Shown: positions 45,713 to 57,200 of the stretch, one piece after another
Layout of the letters: each line of letters begins with the position of its first letter
Numbering within the stretch: position 1 is the stretch's first letter
Assembly (NCBI GenBank): GCA_002179805.1
Contig: NAVB01000008.1
Span: 58,987-122,986 of the forward strand
Direction: 5' to 3'
DNA length: 64,000 nucleotides
Source: Acanthamoeba lenticulata
Lineage: Eukaryota > Discosea > Longamoebia > Acanthamoebidae
Made by a program: the position numbers and the translations under genes
Notes under the pieces: model-generated
What the model saw: the letters and a program-made list of their open reading frames with translations, nothing else
Databases searched by the model: none
Told to the model about the DNA's origin: nothing

Positions 45713-46436
45713 ATGGCGGAGCTGCGAGTTGTGGTTGCAGTGGACGATTCTGTCAGCTCCTCTCGTGGTGCGCCCTACAGCTTTTGCACTGGTTCTATGC
45801 ATGGATATTTGTCAAGAGAATCTCAAATCTTCCGTGGGCGGCCTGTCTCGGCCAGCTTTGCAGAGGGCGTGGCAAGTGGTAGGCCTTCGCGGCACGGTGG
45901 TGGTACTGCACGTGATAGACGTGGTGACGACTTCCTTGTTAGACCCCTTTCACGACACGCTCGACCACCTCCACAACGTAGAGGCCCGAGAGACAGCCGC
46001 CCGCGTCCGTGAGAAGTTTGAACGTCTGTGCCGTAGCGTCAACCCTGACGTACGTCGAGTTGCCCTCTTTCCCTCCCCTCCCGCTACACGGCGTGTTGTT
46101 GTTGTGCCCCAACGCCCCGTGCAGCTCATGTCTACGGTGCAATCAACGTATGTAGGGGACCAAGTGGGTGTATCGGGAAGTCGAGGCCCCGGTCCCGAAG
46201 GAGGCGCTGTTGCATGAGGCCGAGGAGGTCGAGGGCGCCGACCTGCTGGTCGTTGGAAGGAAGGGCATGACCACCCTCGACAAGTTACGTGCATTCATTC
46301 TCTCGCGGCCGAGCGTATCTACGCTCACGCTGTAGCTAAACGCGTCTTCATTCACGTTGCGTGCAGGCTGCTGTTGGGATCGACGTCCGAGTATGTCGTC
46401 GCGCACGCCACCATACCCGTCATGGTCGTGCACTGA
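45713..46436 (+). CDS. Universal stress protein (UspA-like)
   Basis: The start at 45713 gives MAELRVVVAVDDS, the usual USP first strand with its nucleotide-binding Asp. After one or more introns comes LRGTVVVLHVIDVVTT, then ETAARVREKFERLC. After the next intron WVYREVEAPVPKEALLHEAE and the ATP-binding signature GRKGMTTLDKLLLGS follow (G-x2-G-x9-G-S, completed by a splice at about 46286-46367). The end is AHATIPVMVVH with TGA at 46434-46436. About 150-170 residues. USPs bind ATP and help cells survive stress. The first intron is uncertain: the acceptor could be near 45774 or near 45862. About 100 bases downstream of the PKS, same strand, with no evident functional link. Confidence 0.75.
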
Positions 46437-46707
46437 AGCCAGGCCTGTGTGCCCGAAAGTGTCACTAAGATAGAGCCGCTGTCTGGCACCGGGGCTGTCG
46501 TCAAGGTCGCCCCGGAGTTAGATGCAGCTGCTGCGCTGTCACCGGCCTATTGGTCCGTGGAGTTAAAAGTAATGACGCGCGTGGCCAAGGAAGAGAACCC
46601 CGGAGGAGGGGGGCGCCAAGCAACGTGGGGGGGGGGTAGCGCAAAGAAAAAGGGCCAAAACAACAACCTAAACACAAACTACCACATAACACACACCACA
46701 CACAAAG

Positions 46708-47469
46708 ATGAGCGACCTCGAGAAGTTCAAGGCGGTGATTGCCCTTCCCTACAAGAACCAGGCTGTGTTCTTCCTGAACGCCTTCTGGAACGAGCACAAG
46801 GGAGATGCCGAGCAGCTGTACAAGTACACGGCCAAGTTTGTCGAGCTCGACCAGGACCGCAAGTCCGAGGGTTCGGATCTCGATGAGTTCAACGCGCACC
46901 GCTTCCTCGAGTTCTGGCAGGAGACCGCGACGGTCGTAAAGCTGCGCGAGCTGCTGCGCGAGATGGGCCTCGACCGCAAGAAGCGGATGAGCCTCATCGA
47001 GTACCTCGTGGTCAAGTACCGCGTCACTGTCCACGAGCTGGTCACGCGCCCTCAGGGCTCCAACGAGGAGTTGGCTCGCGCCGAGGCCGCCCTCAAGGCC
47101 GTGCAGGACGAGATCAACAGGATTGAGTCCCGCAAGGCCCAGCTCGAGGCTGCCGCTGGTGGCTCCGGAATCAAGGCCATGCAGGCCAAGAACGAGCTCG
47201 CCCAGCTCCTCTCCGCTGACCAGACTGAGCTCAACCGCGCCCTTCTCACTGCCGAAGCTGCCGTCCGCAAGGCCCAGAAGCTCGGTGGTGACGCTCACGG
47301 TACTTTGCCCCCCCCCTCAATCTTTTTCGCTCTATTTTACGCTCTTTTTTCGCTCTTGTATTTACCTCATTTTCGTCGTCGCGCAGGTGCCCTCTGGTGG
47401 CTCGAGCGTGATCTCACTGAGATGAAGAAGTACAAGCCCCAGAAGAGCGGTGGTATCTCGAGGAACTAA
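46708..47469 (+). CDS. Calcium-regulated actin-bundling protein (34-kDa ABP family)
   Basis: Two exons (46708-47299 and 47387-47469) give 224 residues. ALPYKNQAVFFLNAFWNEH matches the conserved N-terminal segment of the Dictyostelium 34-kDa actin-bundling protein (KLPFSQQAVHFLNAYW). LDRKKRMSLIEYLVVKY corresponds to its EF-hand-like region, where the Dictyostelium protein senses Ca2+. Here the loop is degenerate, so calcium control is uncertain. The second half is an Ala/Glu-rich helix (AEAALKAVQDEINRIESRK) ending in a Trp-containing tail (GALWWLERDLTEMKKYK). These proteins crosslink actin in filopodia and the cell cortex. The ATG lies in a clean CA-rich leader (ACACACACAAAG). An AATAAA is at 47504-47509. 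The smooth codon use suggests high expression. Confidence 0.85.
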   Translation: MSDLEKFKAVIALPYKNQAVFFLNAFWNEHKGDAEQLYKYTAKFVELDQDRKSEGSDLDEFNAHRFLEFWQETATVVKLRELLREMGLDRKKRMSLIEYLVVKYRVTVHELVTRPQGSNEELARAEAALKAVQDEINRIESRKAQLEAAAGGSGIKAMQAKNELAQLLSADQTELNRALLTAEAAVRKAQKLGGDAHGTLPPPSIFFALFYALFSLLYLPHFRRRAGALWWLERDLTEMKKYKPQKSGGISRN

Positions 47470-47503
47470 ACGCTTGGCTGTATTTTTCAAATAATGTACA
47501 CAA

Positions 47504-47509
47504 AATAAA
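47504..47509 (+). terminator. Polyadenylation signal AATAAA of the actin-bundling gene
   Basis: AATAAA lies 34 bases after the stop codon within A/T-rich flank, a typical short 3' UTR position. Confidence 0.5.
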
Positions 47510-48084
47510 TGAGCATAAAAACATGTTCCCTCCGGGCTCACTGGAAATTGGAAAGCACAACGTCGCCCGCCTGCAGGTTGCTGTTGGGCTGCGCATTCGG
47601 GCGCTCGCGTTGTCGTCGTTGGTGGCAGGCTCTCCGCTTGGCTGCTCGTGCTGCGGTGGCGCTCGGCTGCGGAGTCATGTTCACCACCTTGCCCGCTCTA
47701 CACAGCCGACCCATCAGCCGGCACTCCGGTACCCGCTTCCTACGCGCACCACCACTCGTGGCGGTGTAGCCGCCCACCCAGGCCAGAGGCACGCCCATCC
47801 CAATAATGGACCTTTGGTGTGAAACTCTCGCTTTAAAAAAAACAACACAGACACGATGAAGTTCTTGTCTACCTGCTTCAGTGAAGGGAACCAAAGGAAG
47901 AAGAGGAGAAGAAGTCTATTAAACAAAGCGGGCGGAAGGAAGACACTGTGTCACCGAGCCGCTGGCCTCGCTGCCGCACCAACCCAAGGAGGAGCTTGCT
48001 CTCGGCCCAAGAGCTGCTGCCAGCGGAGGCGCCGGTTCTCAAAACAGAAGAGAGAGAGAGAGAGAAGGACGGTTGTTCTCGTGT
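47510..48084. other. Convergent gap with an unassigned minus-strand frame
   Basis: Both flanking genes end toward this region. A minus-strand frame at 47538-47894 (118 residues, basic tail RRACHQRRQRERPNAQ) is GC-rich and could be an exon of a small gene, but no family, start or splice structure is convincing. A GA-repeat at about 48050-48065 lies near the stop of the next gene. Confidence 0.3.
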
Positions 48085-48666
48085 TTAGAAGGGCAACGAC
48101 CGCTGCTGAATGGAGAGACCCTTATCGGTGAACACAAGCTTGAGGTTCTTGCCGTCCTTGACGTCCACCTTGAGCATGTTGTCAAAGTGCTACAAGCCGA
48201 AGCTGTTGTTAGTACCTGACCGCGCCCAAAAAGAGACGACAGGAAGAGGCGGTGGCGCACCTTAACGCCAATCTTGAGCTGGATGTTGAGCTCGGAGGAG
48301 GACTGGGCGGTGATGGGTGGAAGGTCGACCTTGAAGTGCTCCTGCACGGTGCCGTTGAGGCTGCCGCTGTGATACACCTGCTTGCCTTCAAACACCACCA
48401 CAACCGGCTCACCAGGCACAGCCGGGAAGCCCTCTACATTCATCCGGACAATAACAAACAAATGAGTGGAGCCGTTGTATGTGCACAAAGAGGATGTACG
48501 TGAACGCACCAAGCCAAAAGCCGAACTTGGTGTCCGTCACCGACGCAGCGGCGGCAGGGGGCATCTTCTTGAAAGCGTGTCGCATGATGCGGTCCTCCTC
48601 TTGCGCTCCGGCGTGATCATCCTCCTTCAGATGGAGCGCAGGGCACACCTTCGTATCATCGGCCAT
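48085..48666 (-). CDS. Small protein of unknown function
   Basis: Three exons join in phase from the ATG at 48666 to the TAA at 48085, giving about 150 residues. The parts are MADDTKVCPALHLKEDDHAG, then FPAVPGEPVVVVFEGKQVYH and HFKVDLPPITAQSSSELNIQ, then DNMLKVDVKDGKNLKLVF at the end. The alternating hydrophobic pattern suggests a small beta-sandwich. Introns have GTGCGT/GTGCGC donors and good TAG acceptors. No signal peptide or membrane segment is seen. I do not recognise the family. It diverges from nothing nearby, and the RUN-FYVE gene ends 206 bases upstream on the same strand. Confidence 0.65.
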
Positions 48667-48871
48667 CTTTTCTTCTTTTGTGTGTGATTTTGCAGCGGAG
48701 CGTAGTGAAGGGCTCTTCTTTTGTGGTGTCACCCCACGGCGTCAACACGGGGCTACCGCACGTGCCCGGTATTGTCCCGGTATGCGAAGAAAAACAAATA
48801 CTTACAAAAAAGAAAAGATCCTAAAAGAATAAATAATAAAGTTTTACAAAAACGTGCTTTGGCGCCAAAGC

Positions 48872-51800
48872 CTACATGTCCTTCAGCGACCTGTAGCAAT
48901 CGTTGCACACGCGAACCGCGCGCGTCTGCGAGATGGAGGGGATGATCGCCTGCTGTGCCGAGCACGTGCCACAGAACACCCCTCCTGTTCCCAGGGGAAG
49001 ATAACAGAGCGTGGGGGGAAGAAATGAGAGTTTTGTGAGACGTCCTACAATGCCCAGGAGAGAGAGAGAGAGAGAGAAGGGCCGAAGAGGAGAAGCCACG
49101 CACCACAGTTGCGGCAGTGGTGCTTGCGCCTGGTGATTCCAAAGTAGTACTCGCACGACGGGCACTGCTTCACAGCCTCATCCGGCACCCAATTCTTTGA
49201 TCCCTGCGTGATGTGAGCAGTGGTGAGACGCTGAAGGCCACCCAGGCTCATTGGGGGGAGGGGAGGAGTACCACGAGCTCGTCGGAACTGGTGGCAGAAG
49301 CCATGGTACCGACGGACATGGCGAGGGCCGCCTCGCGCTGCAGTTGGTCGATCACGAAGCTCTTCTCAGTGGTCTCCTGCCTGAGCTCCGTCACCTCGGA
49401 TTCCTTGATGCTCAATAGCTTGTTGAGCACCTCGGCCTTCTCCTTGTACGTGGCGGTGAGGCCCTCGAGCTCGGCAATCTTGCGCTGGGCTTCGTCAGTC
49501 ACCTGCCGCAGCTGCTCTTCGTACCGCTTGGCCTCGTCCGACTTGGCCTCGCGCTCCTTCTTCAGTTCGTCGCCAAGCTCGCGTTCCTTTCTCTTCAGGA
49601 TCTCCATCGCGTGCATCAGTTCCGTGCACTCCTTGAGCGTGCGCTCGACCAGCAGAAGCGACTTGGCGAGCTCCTTGGTCTTGCTGTCGAGCTCGTCGCG
49701 CATCTTGTTGCGTTCCTCGACGGCCTTCTCCTGCTCGCGCCTGGCGTCCGTCGCCAGCCGGTTCATCTCGTTCAGCTCGGCCTCCTTCTCCTTGAGCCTC
49801 TGCTTGAGCGCCTCGGCGGCCTCGTCGAGCTCGCGCTCGCGGACCCGGGCCGTGCTGCTCTCTTCGGTCTCCCTGGCCTTGGTCTGCTGCTTGTGCGCCC
49901 GACGCTTCTCCTTGGCGCGCTCGAGCCGCCCGCGCACTGCCGCCAGCTCGCGCTCGCGCTCCTGCACCAGCCGCTCCTTCTCCTCGGCCAGCTGCTGCAG
50001 CTGCTGCGTGAAGACCCTGCGCTCTTCGCTGAGCTGCTGCCCGCCGTTCCGCTCCACGCGCAGGATGTCCTCGATCTGGCGCCGCATTTCTTCCACTTCG
50101 CGCTTGTTCTCGGCGTCTCGCTTGGCGAACGCCGCGCTTTCCTTCTCGCGCTCCGCGGTGACCTTGGCCAGCGCGTCTTTGGCCTCCTGCTGGAGCTGCC
50201 TTGCCAGCGCCTCGGCCGTCTCGAGCTCTCGAATCCGCACGTCGCGCTCGGCGAGGGTCGATCGCCATTCCAGCTTTTGCGCCTTCCTGAGCTCGCGCTC
50301 GTGGTTGGCCTCCCGTCTGGCCTTCTCGAGCTCCTCAGCCCGGAGCTCCATCAGCCGGCCCTTGACCTCGAGCTCCTCGTGCAGCTCGCGCAGCTCCTCC
50401 TGCTGGGACGCGATCGCCTTTTCCTTCTCCTCCGCCACGCGCTCCAGACGTCGCTTCTCCTCGTCCGCGTCCTTGACCGCCTGCGACAACTGGGCCTTGA
50501 GCTGGTCGATCGCCTGCTGACCTTCGCCGGCGAGGTTTTCCTTGGCCGCCTCCAATTCGCCCAGCTTCGTCAGCAGCTCGGCTTCTCTGTGGCTGTATCG
50601 TTCCTCAAGCTCGCGCGCCTTGACCTCCACCGCCTCGAGCTGCTCCTTGAGCGCAGCAGACGTCTGCTCGGCCTGGGCCAGCCTCTTCTGCCCATCCTGT
50701 TGCTCGGCCGCGCTTCGCTCCTCGGCTGCGGCCAGCTGGCTCGTCAGCTCGCGTTCCCGCTCGGTCAGGCGAGCAGTCTCCCCCTGGCTAGCGGCCCGGG
50801 CCTCGGCGAGCGCCCGCTGCAGCTCATCCAACTCTGCCCGGGCACTCCGCACCCGCTGGTCGTCCTCTGCGCTGCGCGTTTCGAATTCCCGCCGGGCATG
50901 CGCCAGCTGCTCCTCCGTCTCCGCGAGGGCGGCCTTGACGGCATTCTCGCTTTGGCGGAGCTGTTCGGTCTCGCGATCCTTCGCAATCAGCTGCGCCGCC
51001 AACGCCTCAATCTCGCTTTCTCTCTGTGCGTTGGCCTGCGCGAGCTCGGCCTCGCGTTTGGCCTGCAGCTCCTTCGCCGTTGCAGCCGCCGTTTGACTGG
51101 CTAGCTCGGCCTCACCCAGTTGTCGCCGCAGTTCCTCCTGCTGGTCGGCGGCCTCCTTGAGCTGCCTCTCCTTGGCGACGAGCTCTGCGCTCAGCCTGCG
51201 TTGCTCGGCGCGATCGGCCTCGCCCTGCCTCTCCGACTCAGCGCGCATCTGCTGCAGCTCACTGGCGAGCGCCGCCTCCTTCTGTGATGCAGTCGCGCGG
51301 AGCGACTCAGACTCCCGCGCCGCCTGCGCCAGTCCCTCCTCCAGCTCGGTGCGCAGGGCTTCGGTTTCCTTGGTGTACTCGCGGGCGCGGCGGTCCTTCT
51401 CGTCGCTCTCCTGCTTGGACGCCTCCAGGGCCTGCTCCAGCGCGGCGACCTTGTCCTCGAGCGCGCGCCTGAGCTTTACCTCTTCGAGATCGCTACCCTC
51501 GCGCCCCTCGAGCCGGTGCTGCATCTGGATGATCTCGCGCTCCTTGAGCTCTGCCTTCTCCTCGGCCCGCTTCACCTCGCGCTCCATCTTCTCATTCTCC
51601 AAGCGCAGGTTCTCGGCTTCACGCGCGAGGCGCTCCCTCTCCTGCTTTTCCTGCTTACGGGCCTGCGTCTCACGCTCCCAAGCGCCCGCCTTGGCCTCGC
51701 TCTCTTTGCGCGCAGTGGCCAGCTCCTCCTCGAGCCTGCGTACGGCCTCGGCCTTGATCTGCAGCTGCTGCTCGAGCGCCTGCTTTGCCCGGGACTCCTC

Positions 51801-53995
51801 GCTCTCCTTCTCTCGACGCTTCTCTAACTCGGTCCGCAGCTCGGTCAGTGCGGACTCAAGGCCCTGCTTGTCCTCGTCCACCGTCATTCGCTCCCGCGCG
51901 CTTCGCTGCAGCTCGGCCTCGTGCTGTGCTCGCTCCTGCTCCCACTGCCGCTGCGCTTCGGCGAGCTCGTCGATCTGCGTGTTCAGTCGCTGCACCTCGG
52001 CGCGTGCAGCTTCGAGTTCATCGTTCGCGCTTTTGTGCAGCGCCTCTGTTCGCGCCTTGTCCTCACTTTGCACCCGCTCGACGTCGGCCAGGCGCTCGCG
52101 GTCGAATGCTGCCTCCTCCCGGGCGCGCATGAGCTCCTCGGTGAGCTCTCGCACCTTGGCTGCGAGGCCCTCGCTCTCGGCGCTTGACTGCTGGACCGTG
52201 CTCTTGGATCGCTCGAGTTCCTGGCCGAGCGTCAAGACCCGTTCGGCTTGGTCCTTGACGCTCTGCTCCAGCGCGCTTTTGTCCGCCGTGAGCTGGTCGA
52301 GCTGCGCACGCCACTGGCGTTCGCGCTCCTCGAGCTCTTGGTGGTCTTTGGCGCGCGCCTCAAGCGCCGTCTTCTGCTTGGCCCACTCGTCCTGCGCTCG
52401 CTCGTGTTCCTCAACATGCCGCTTGAGCTGGTCAATGTGCTCCTGCTTGGCCCGGGCCTCGTCATCTCGCTCCTGCGTGACTCGCACCAGCTCGCGCTCC
52501 AACCGCTCGATGTCCCGTTTCTTCTCCTTGACCGCGCGTCTGCTCTCCTTCTCGGCCGCCAGCGACAGCAAATGTTCGCCCTCCTTCCGCCGCAGGGCCT
52601 CTTCCAGCTTCTCCTTCTGTTCTTCCAGCTTGCGCTTTTCCTGGTCGACGACTCGTGAGTTAGCCTGGGCTGGGCAGTTACGCTTTTAAACTAAACGAAT
52701 GAGCTGCTGCCGCTGTACCTTGTTGAGCTGGCTCAACTCGACCTCGTGGCCCTCCTTGGCCTCTCTGAGCTGCGCTTCCACGCGCGCGATGGCCTCCTGC
52801 TTGTCGCGGATGAGCTGGCCCTGCTCCTCGACGCGCTTACGCAGCTGTTCAATCTCGTCGTCCTTTTGACGACCCTCGCTCTCGGCCACCTGCAATCGCT
52901 CCCGGACATCGTTCATCTCCTCCTTGACCTCCTTCAGCTGCTCCAACTCGAGCCGCAGCTTGTCCAGCTCGGCCTCGAACGCGGCCTTGGCGCCCAGGTC
53001 GGGCGATCGTCGGTCCTCGGTCGTCTCCCGCGACGAGTCGTCCCACTCCTCCATCTCGACCAGCGTGTAGGCCTTCAGGTCGTGCGGCAGAAGGTCAAAG
53101 TCGATGTCCTTCAGGCACAGATTAAAGTTGATGGCCGACAGAGGTGACAGCAGGTCGATGAACTGTTTCATTTCCACATTGGAACGAAGAATGGCAAAGC
53201 TCTCATACCAGTCCTAGTCAAGAAAATAAATAAATAATTATAAAATCATATTTCATAGTAGCGTAATTATTGGTCAATATGGGACAGGACGCTCACCCGG
53301 GTGATGGATTGATCAGCAGCCAGCGACCTGAGGTAGACGTCCAAGCACTTTTCCATCAGCGCGTAACGAATCCTGCTCATGATCGCCCACTCGAGTGTTA
53401 GGACGGCGCTCGGCGTAAATGCAGGCACCACGCGCAAAACGAAAGCATAAGGAGAGGTTCGCGAACCATGCTCGTCCTCGGCCGAGAGGCGTCTTGATGT
53501 GTGGCATCTCAGCGATGGACTTGATGCAGTCGGAAGCAGACGGATCCACCCGGACCAGCAGTTCCAAGTAATTCCAATAGTCCTTCTTGGTGAAGAAGCT
53601 GCTTTTATCTGCGCACCACTCAGCGCGCTGTAAGCATGCCAGTAGTGTCGTAATAAGGAAGAAAAGGAGAACCTTTAAGCCCAAAGCGGAGGATGAGCTC
53701 GACTACGAGACATAGCCGATCCAGTTGGGGAGTGGGATCGTTGACCGAGGCACCCTCTTCATCTTTACACGACTGGAGGAAGTAATCAATCGAGATTTTG
53801 AGCTCACTCAGAAGATTTTTTCGTTGCTGCCACTACAATACAGATTTACCAAGCACGACTATTAGTAGATTGCTCTCGTTTCACTTCCCCATTTGCTAAG
53901 CAATTTCACTTTATTAAATTAAATCAAATTTTAATCATGAACTTAAACAGAAGAAGAAAGATGCAGCCCTAACGCACTCTTTTCTGATCAGCCAT
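48872..53995 (-). CDS. RUN domain, long coiled coil and FYVE finger protein (RUFY/FYCO1-like)
   Basis: The start at 53995 gives the short exon MADQKR, spliced to WQQRKNLLSELKISIDYFL. The RUN domain covers the first 200 residues (YWNYLELLVRVDP, HIKTPLGRGRAW, WYESFAILRS, INFNLCLKDIDFDLL) and would bind small GTPases such as Rab, Rap or Arl. A coiled coil of about 1,200 residues follows, mostly one huge exon (about 49270-52650) rich in Glu, Lys, Arg, Leu and Ala with no breaks. The C-terminus is a FYVE finger assembled over two introns: WVPDE, CPSCEYYFGITRRKHHCRNCG, VFCGTCS and RAVRVCNDCYRSLKDM. The WxxD, RRKHHCR and RVC motifs are intact, so PI3P binding on endosomes is expected. The protein is likely an endosome tether or transport adaptor. 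About 1,450 residues. Confidence 0.88.
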
Positions 53996-54219
53996 CAAGG
54001 AACCGCTTTGCAACTTCTTTCGGCGTGGCCGAGCGCGGCCAGCTCGATTGGGTATGAGGAAGGCGAAAGTTCCAAAAAACGCGGAGGAAACTGTGGCGGA
54101 AAAATAAATGGTTTATTAATTTACGACTTTTTGGCTTTTTATGAACACAACACTCGCACCGCACCACAGTTAAACCGTTGGTTGACCGTTGCGTTGTCCT
54201 TTTTTCTTTATTCAGCAGC
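53996..54219. promoter_or_regulatory. Short divergent promoter between RUN-FYVE and PARP genes
   Basis: The two start codons lie 224 bases apart and face outward. The spacer is AT-rich in the middle (54100-54135) with pyrimidine-rich DNA just before the PARP ATG (TCCTTTTTTCTTTATTCAG), which may be a leader acceptor. A shared promoter is inferred from the layout only. Confidence 0.4.
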
Positions 54220-57200
54220 ATGAAGCGAGGAAGATCATCGTCAGCGTCGCGAAGGCAGAAGAACCCTGACACGTCCTCTAGCAGCAGTGAGGAAGAAGAG
54301 CGAGCCGAAGTTAAGAAAAAAATAACCAAAAAGGCTCCGGCTAAGAAGAAGGCCAAGACATCAAGCTCCGATACGGAGGGCACGACAACAAAGAAGGTTC
54401 AGAAGAAGAAAGGGACTGCAAGCCCTGCCAAGAAGACGCCCACCAAGAAGACAAGGACGCCCACAAAACGCAAGACCAAGAAGCAAAAGGAGGCCGAGGC
54501 CGCTGCCGCCGCGGCAGGGCCAGTAGAGGAGTGGACCGAGCTGCCGTGGACTCACGAGAACTTCCTCCCTGCCCGCCGTCTGCAAACTCATTGCCAGGCC
54601 GTCGACAAGAAGAAAGGTAACGCGCCACTGGGATTATTGCTCTTTTTTTCGCGTATTTTAATGGTCTGTTGTTTGTTGTACCCCCCCCCCAGAGGGCTAT
54701 GTGTCGCTGTATCAATTCCGGCGTATCTTGTCGGCCACCCTGCCCATGGCTGAGTTCAGTGGCAAGAAGGAGGTACCTCCAAAAAAACCTCGCGCCACTT
54801 GTCGTGTTTACGAAGCTCAGCACTGACGTTGTGTGGCTGCAGCTGGATCGCATAACCGCCGCGGCAGAGTCGTTGGTGCGAAAGGGCTTCGTGCCCTACA
54901 CGAGGTTAAAGGGTGCGTCTTCATCAAACAGCGAATGACCATCCCTGCACGAGGGTGCTAATATCGTGCTATTTCCCCTTACCGAACAGGCACGGTGGCC
55001 GAGTCAACGTCAACAGTCGTTAAAGGTACAAGCTAACATCGTGATCATCAGTTTATGTTGATGGCTCTAAGCTGACCGGCTGTTGCCATGCGGTGTGACT
55101 ACCTGTGTATGAGCAGCCGACGATCCGGTAGAGATTTTCATGCGCACTCTGAAGATGGACCCGAGCAAGATTACCCCTGAGCAGATCGATGCGATCAAGG
55201 AGAACGAAGGACAGCTCGATAAGCTCAAGAGTCAGCATCCACTCCATGCACTTACCAAAAAGGAGAAGCAGGCGCAGTTCTCTGTCGCCGCGGCTACCAT
55301 CCTGCTCACTCTAGGCGTCGAAGTCGATGACAGGGTTGTGAACAAAATGACCCCCTTCATCATGGCCTGCAAGAAGGAGAACCTGGAGGCTGCGCGCTTC
55401 CTGCTGGAGAACGGAGCTGACATCAACGCGGCCGACTCTGAAAAGGCAACGGGTACGAGTTTCTTTCTTTCTATCTCGAGAAGATAATGTAGCGGCTGGA
55501 GCCTCAGAGCTAAACGTCCACCGCAGGTCTCTATTATGCCTGCGCCAACGGTGACCTGGAGCTCGTCAAGTTCCTGCTCGAGTATCGAAGTAAGAGCGAT
55601 ATTGACTCATCCGCCAGCGCTTCTGATGATGCTCAGCCCATCGTGAACGTCAACACTACCACTGCCGTTCATGGGATCGATCCCTACTTGTCAGGTCCGC
55701 TCCTCTAATATCACCAAGTTATATCAATAATTATGTCTCATGCCCACGACACGCACACAGGAGGTCTCAGTCCATTGTTGGTAGCAATTCAGGCATGCAA
55801 CACCTACTCCTCGGTGCAGCAGGTGCAGAGCATGAAGAAGGAATTTGCCAAGAAGCGAGAGGTAGGGGCGAGCCCATCATCCCCAATCATCTATGCTGCG
55901 CAAGCAGGCGTAGTCGCTCACACGGAGCACAAACGCAGCATCAAATGGAATCCGAGGATGAAAAGGCCGCCGATGATTTCGAATACCTGGTGACGCACAA
56001 GGAGACCATCGTAGGTCTGTTGCTGCCACATGTCCATGACATCAACCAAACCACACCCCGTACGTGCGACTGGCTGCTGGGCTGCGGCAGCGCTGTGCTA
56101 ACCCTAGCCATGGCCACCTGAGTGTAAACCTCACACTTTTCCCTCTCATTATTCCCACAGGGGGTGAGTCGGCCTTGACGATGGCTGTGGCAAAGGGGAA
56201 TCCGTACCTGGTCCAGCGGATCCTGGAGACGTTTGCCAACACGATAAAGCTCAACGGTGCCAGCAAGGAGAACAAGCAGACGGTGCTGCACGCAGCTGTC
56301 GAACTTGACGTCTTTGGCTATGAGATCACCAAGTACGTCCCTTTTCTCCACTGTCTGCGTGATAAATGTGTTCTCATCAAATCATGAAATGCTCATTTCA
56401 CACAGGATGTTGGCCAACGCGAAGGTCATCGAGCTCAACGCTTTGGATAGTGGCGGTATACAGTTTCCACGTGCACATGTGGTCCACGTTGTCCAGAAAG
56501 CTCACATGCGTGGAACATATATGTATTTATCTCAGGCAAAACGGCGCTCTTCCGGGCCTGCGAGTCCAACAACACCGATGCCGCACTCGCCTTGCTTCAG
56601 GCAGGAGCCAATCCTTCGCTGGGCAGAGGCAAGCAGCTGCCGCTTCTCCTCTCTGCCCAATATCACAACGCCTATCTAGCGCACAAGCTCCTTGAAGCCG
56701 GGGCCGACGTCAATGCCACAGACGAAGGTACGATAGCTGAGCCTCTGTCTGGACTGAGTTTGTCACTTGCACCTCTGATCAAGCGCTGCATGCGTGGGGG
56801 GGGGGGCTGTCTCTATTCGCCCACAGACGGCAGGAACGTGCTGCATCTGATCTTCGCGGGGCAACAGTATCACTCGCGTCACATGTCTGAGCTCTCGGAA
56901 GACGTAGTGCCAGTGCACCTGCGCTCCTCGCTCAAGAACTGCCTGCGGCTCTTCGGTGCGCGCGGCGCCAACGTCGAGCAGCGGGACGTGATCGGCAACT
57001 TGCCACTCGCCTACGCGCTCGTGTTCAATCACTTCAGTCTGGTGCCCGCGGTCTTGGATATGAGCACTCCCAAGAACCTCGACGTGCTGGCGCCGGTGTA
57101 CTACAAGCTGGTCAAGCCGGTCAAGCCCGAGTGTCAGGAGAGCGACTACGACGAGTACCTTCACCCGCAGGAGGAGCAGCGGCAGCCCACGGAAGGTATG

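Noticed and set aside
46501..47298. 265-residue minus-strand frame
   Set aside because: It is antisense to the actin-bundling gene, whose plus-strand protein matches a known family.
49213..52689. Plus-strand frames of 435, 497 and 510 residues
   Set aside because: They lie opposite the Glu/Lys-rich coiled-coil exon. Their Ser/Ala/Leu-rich composition mirrors that exon.
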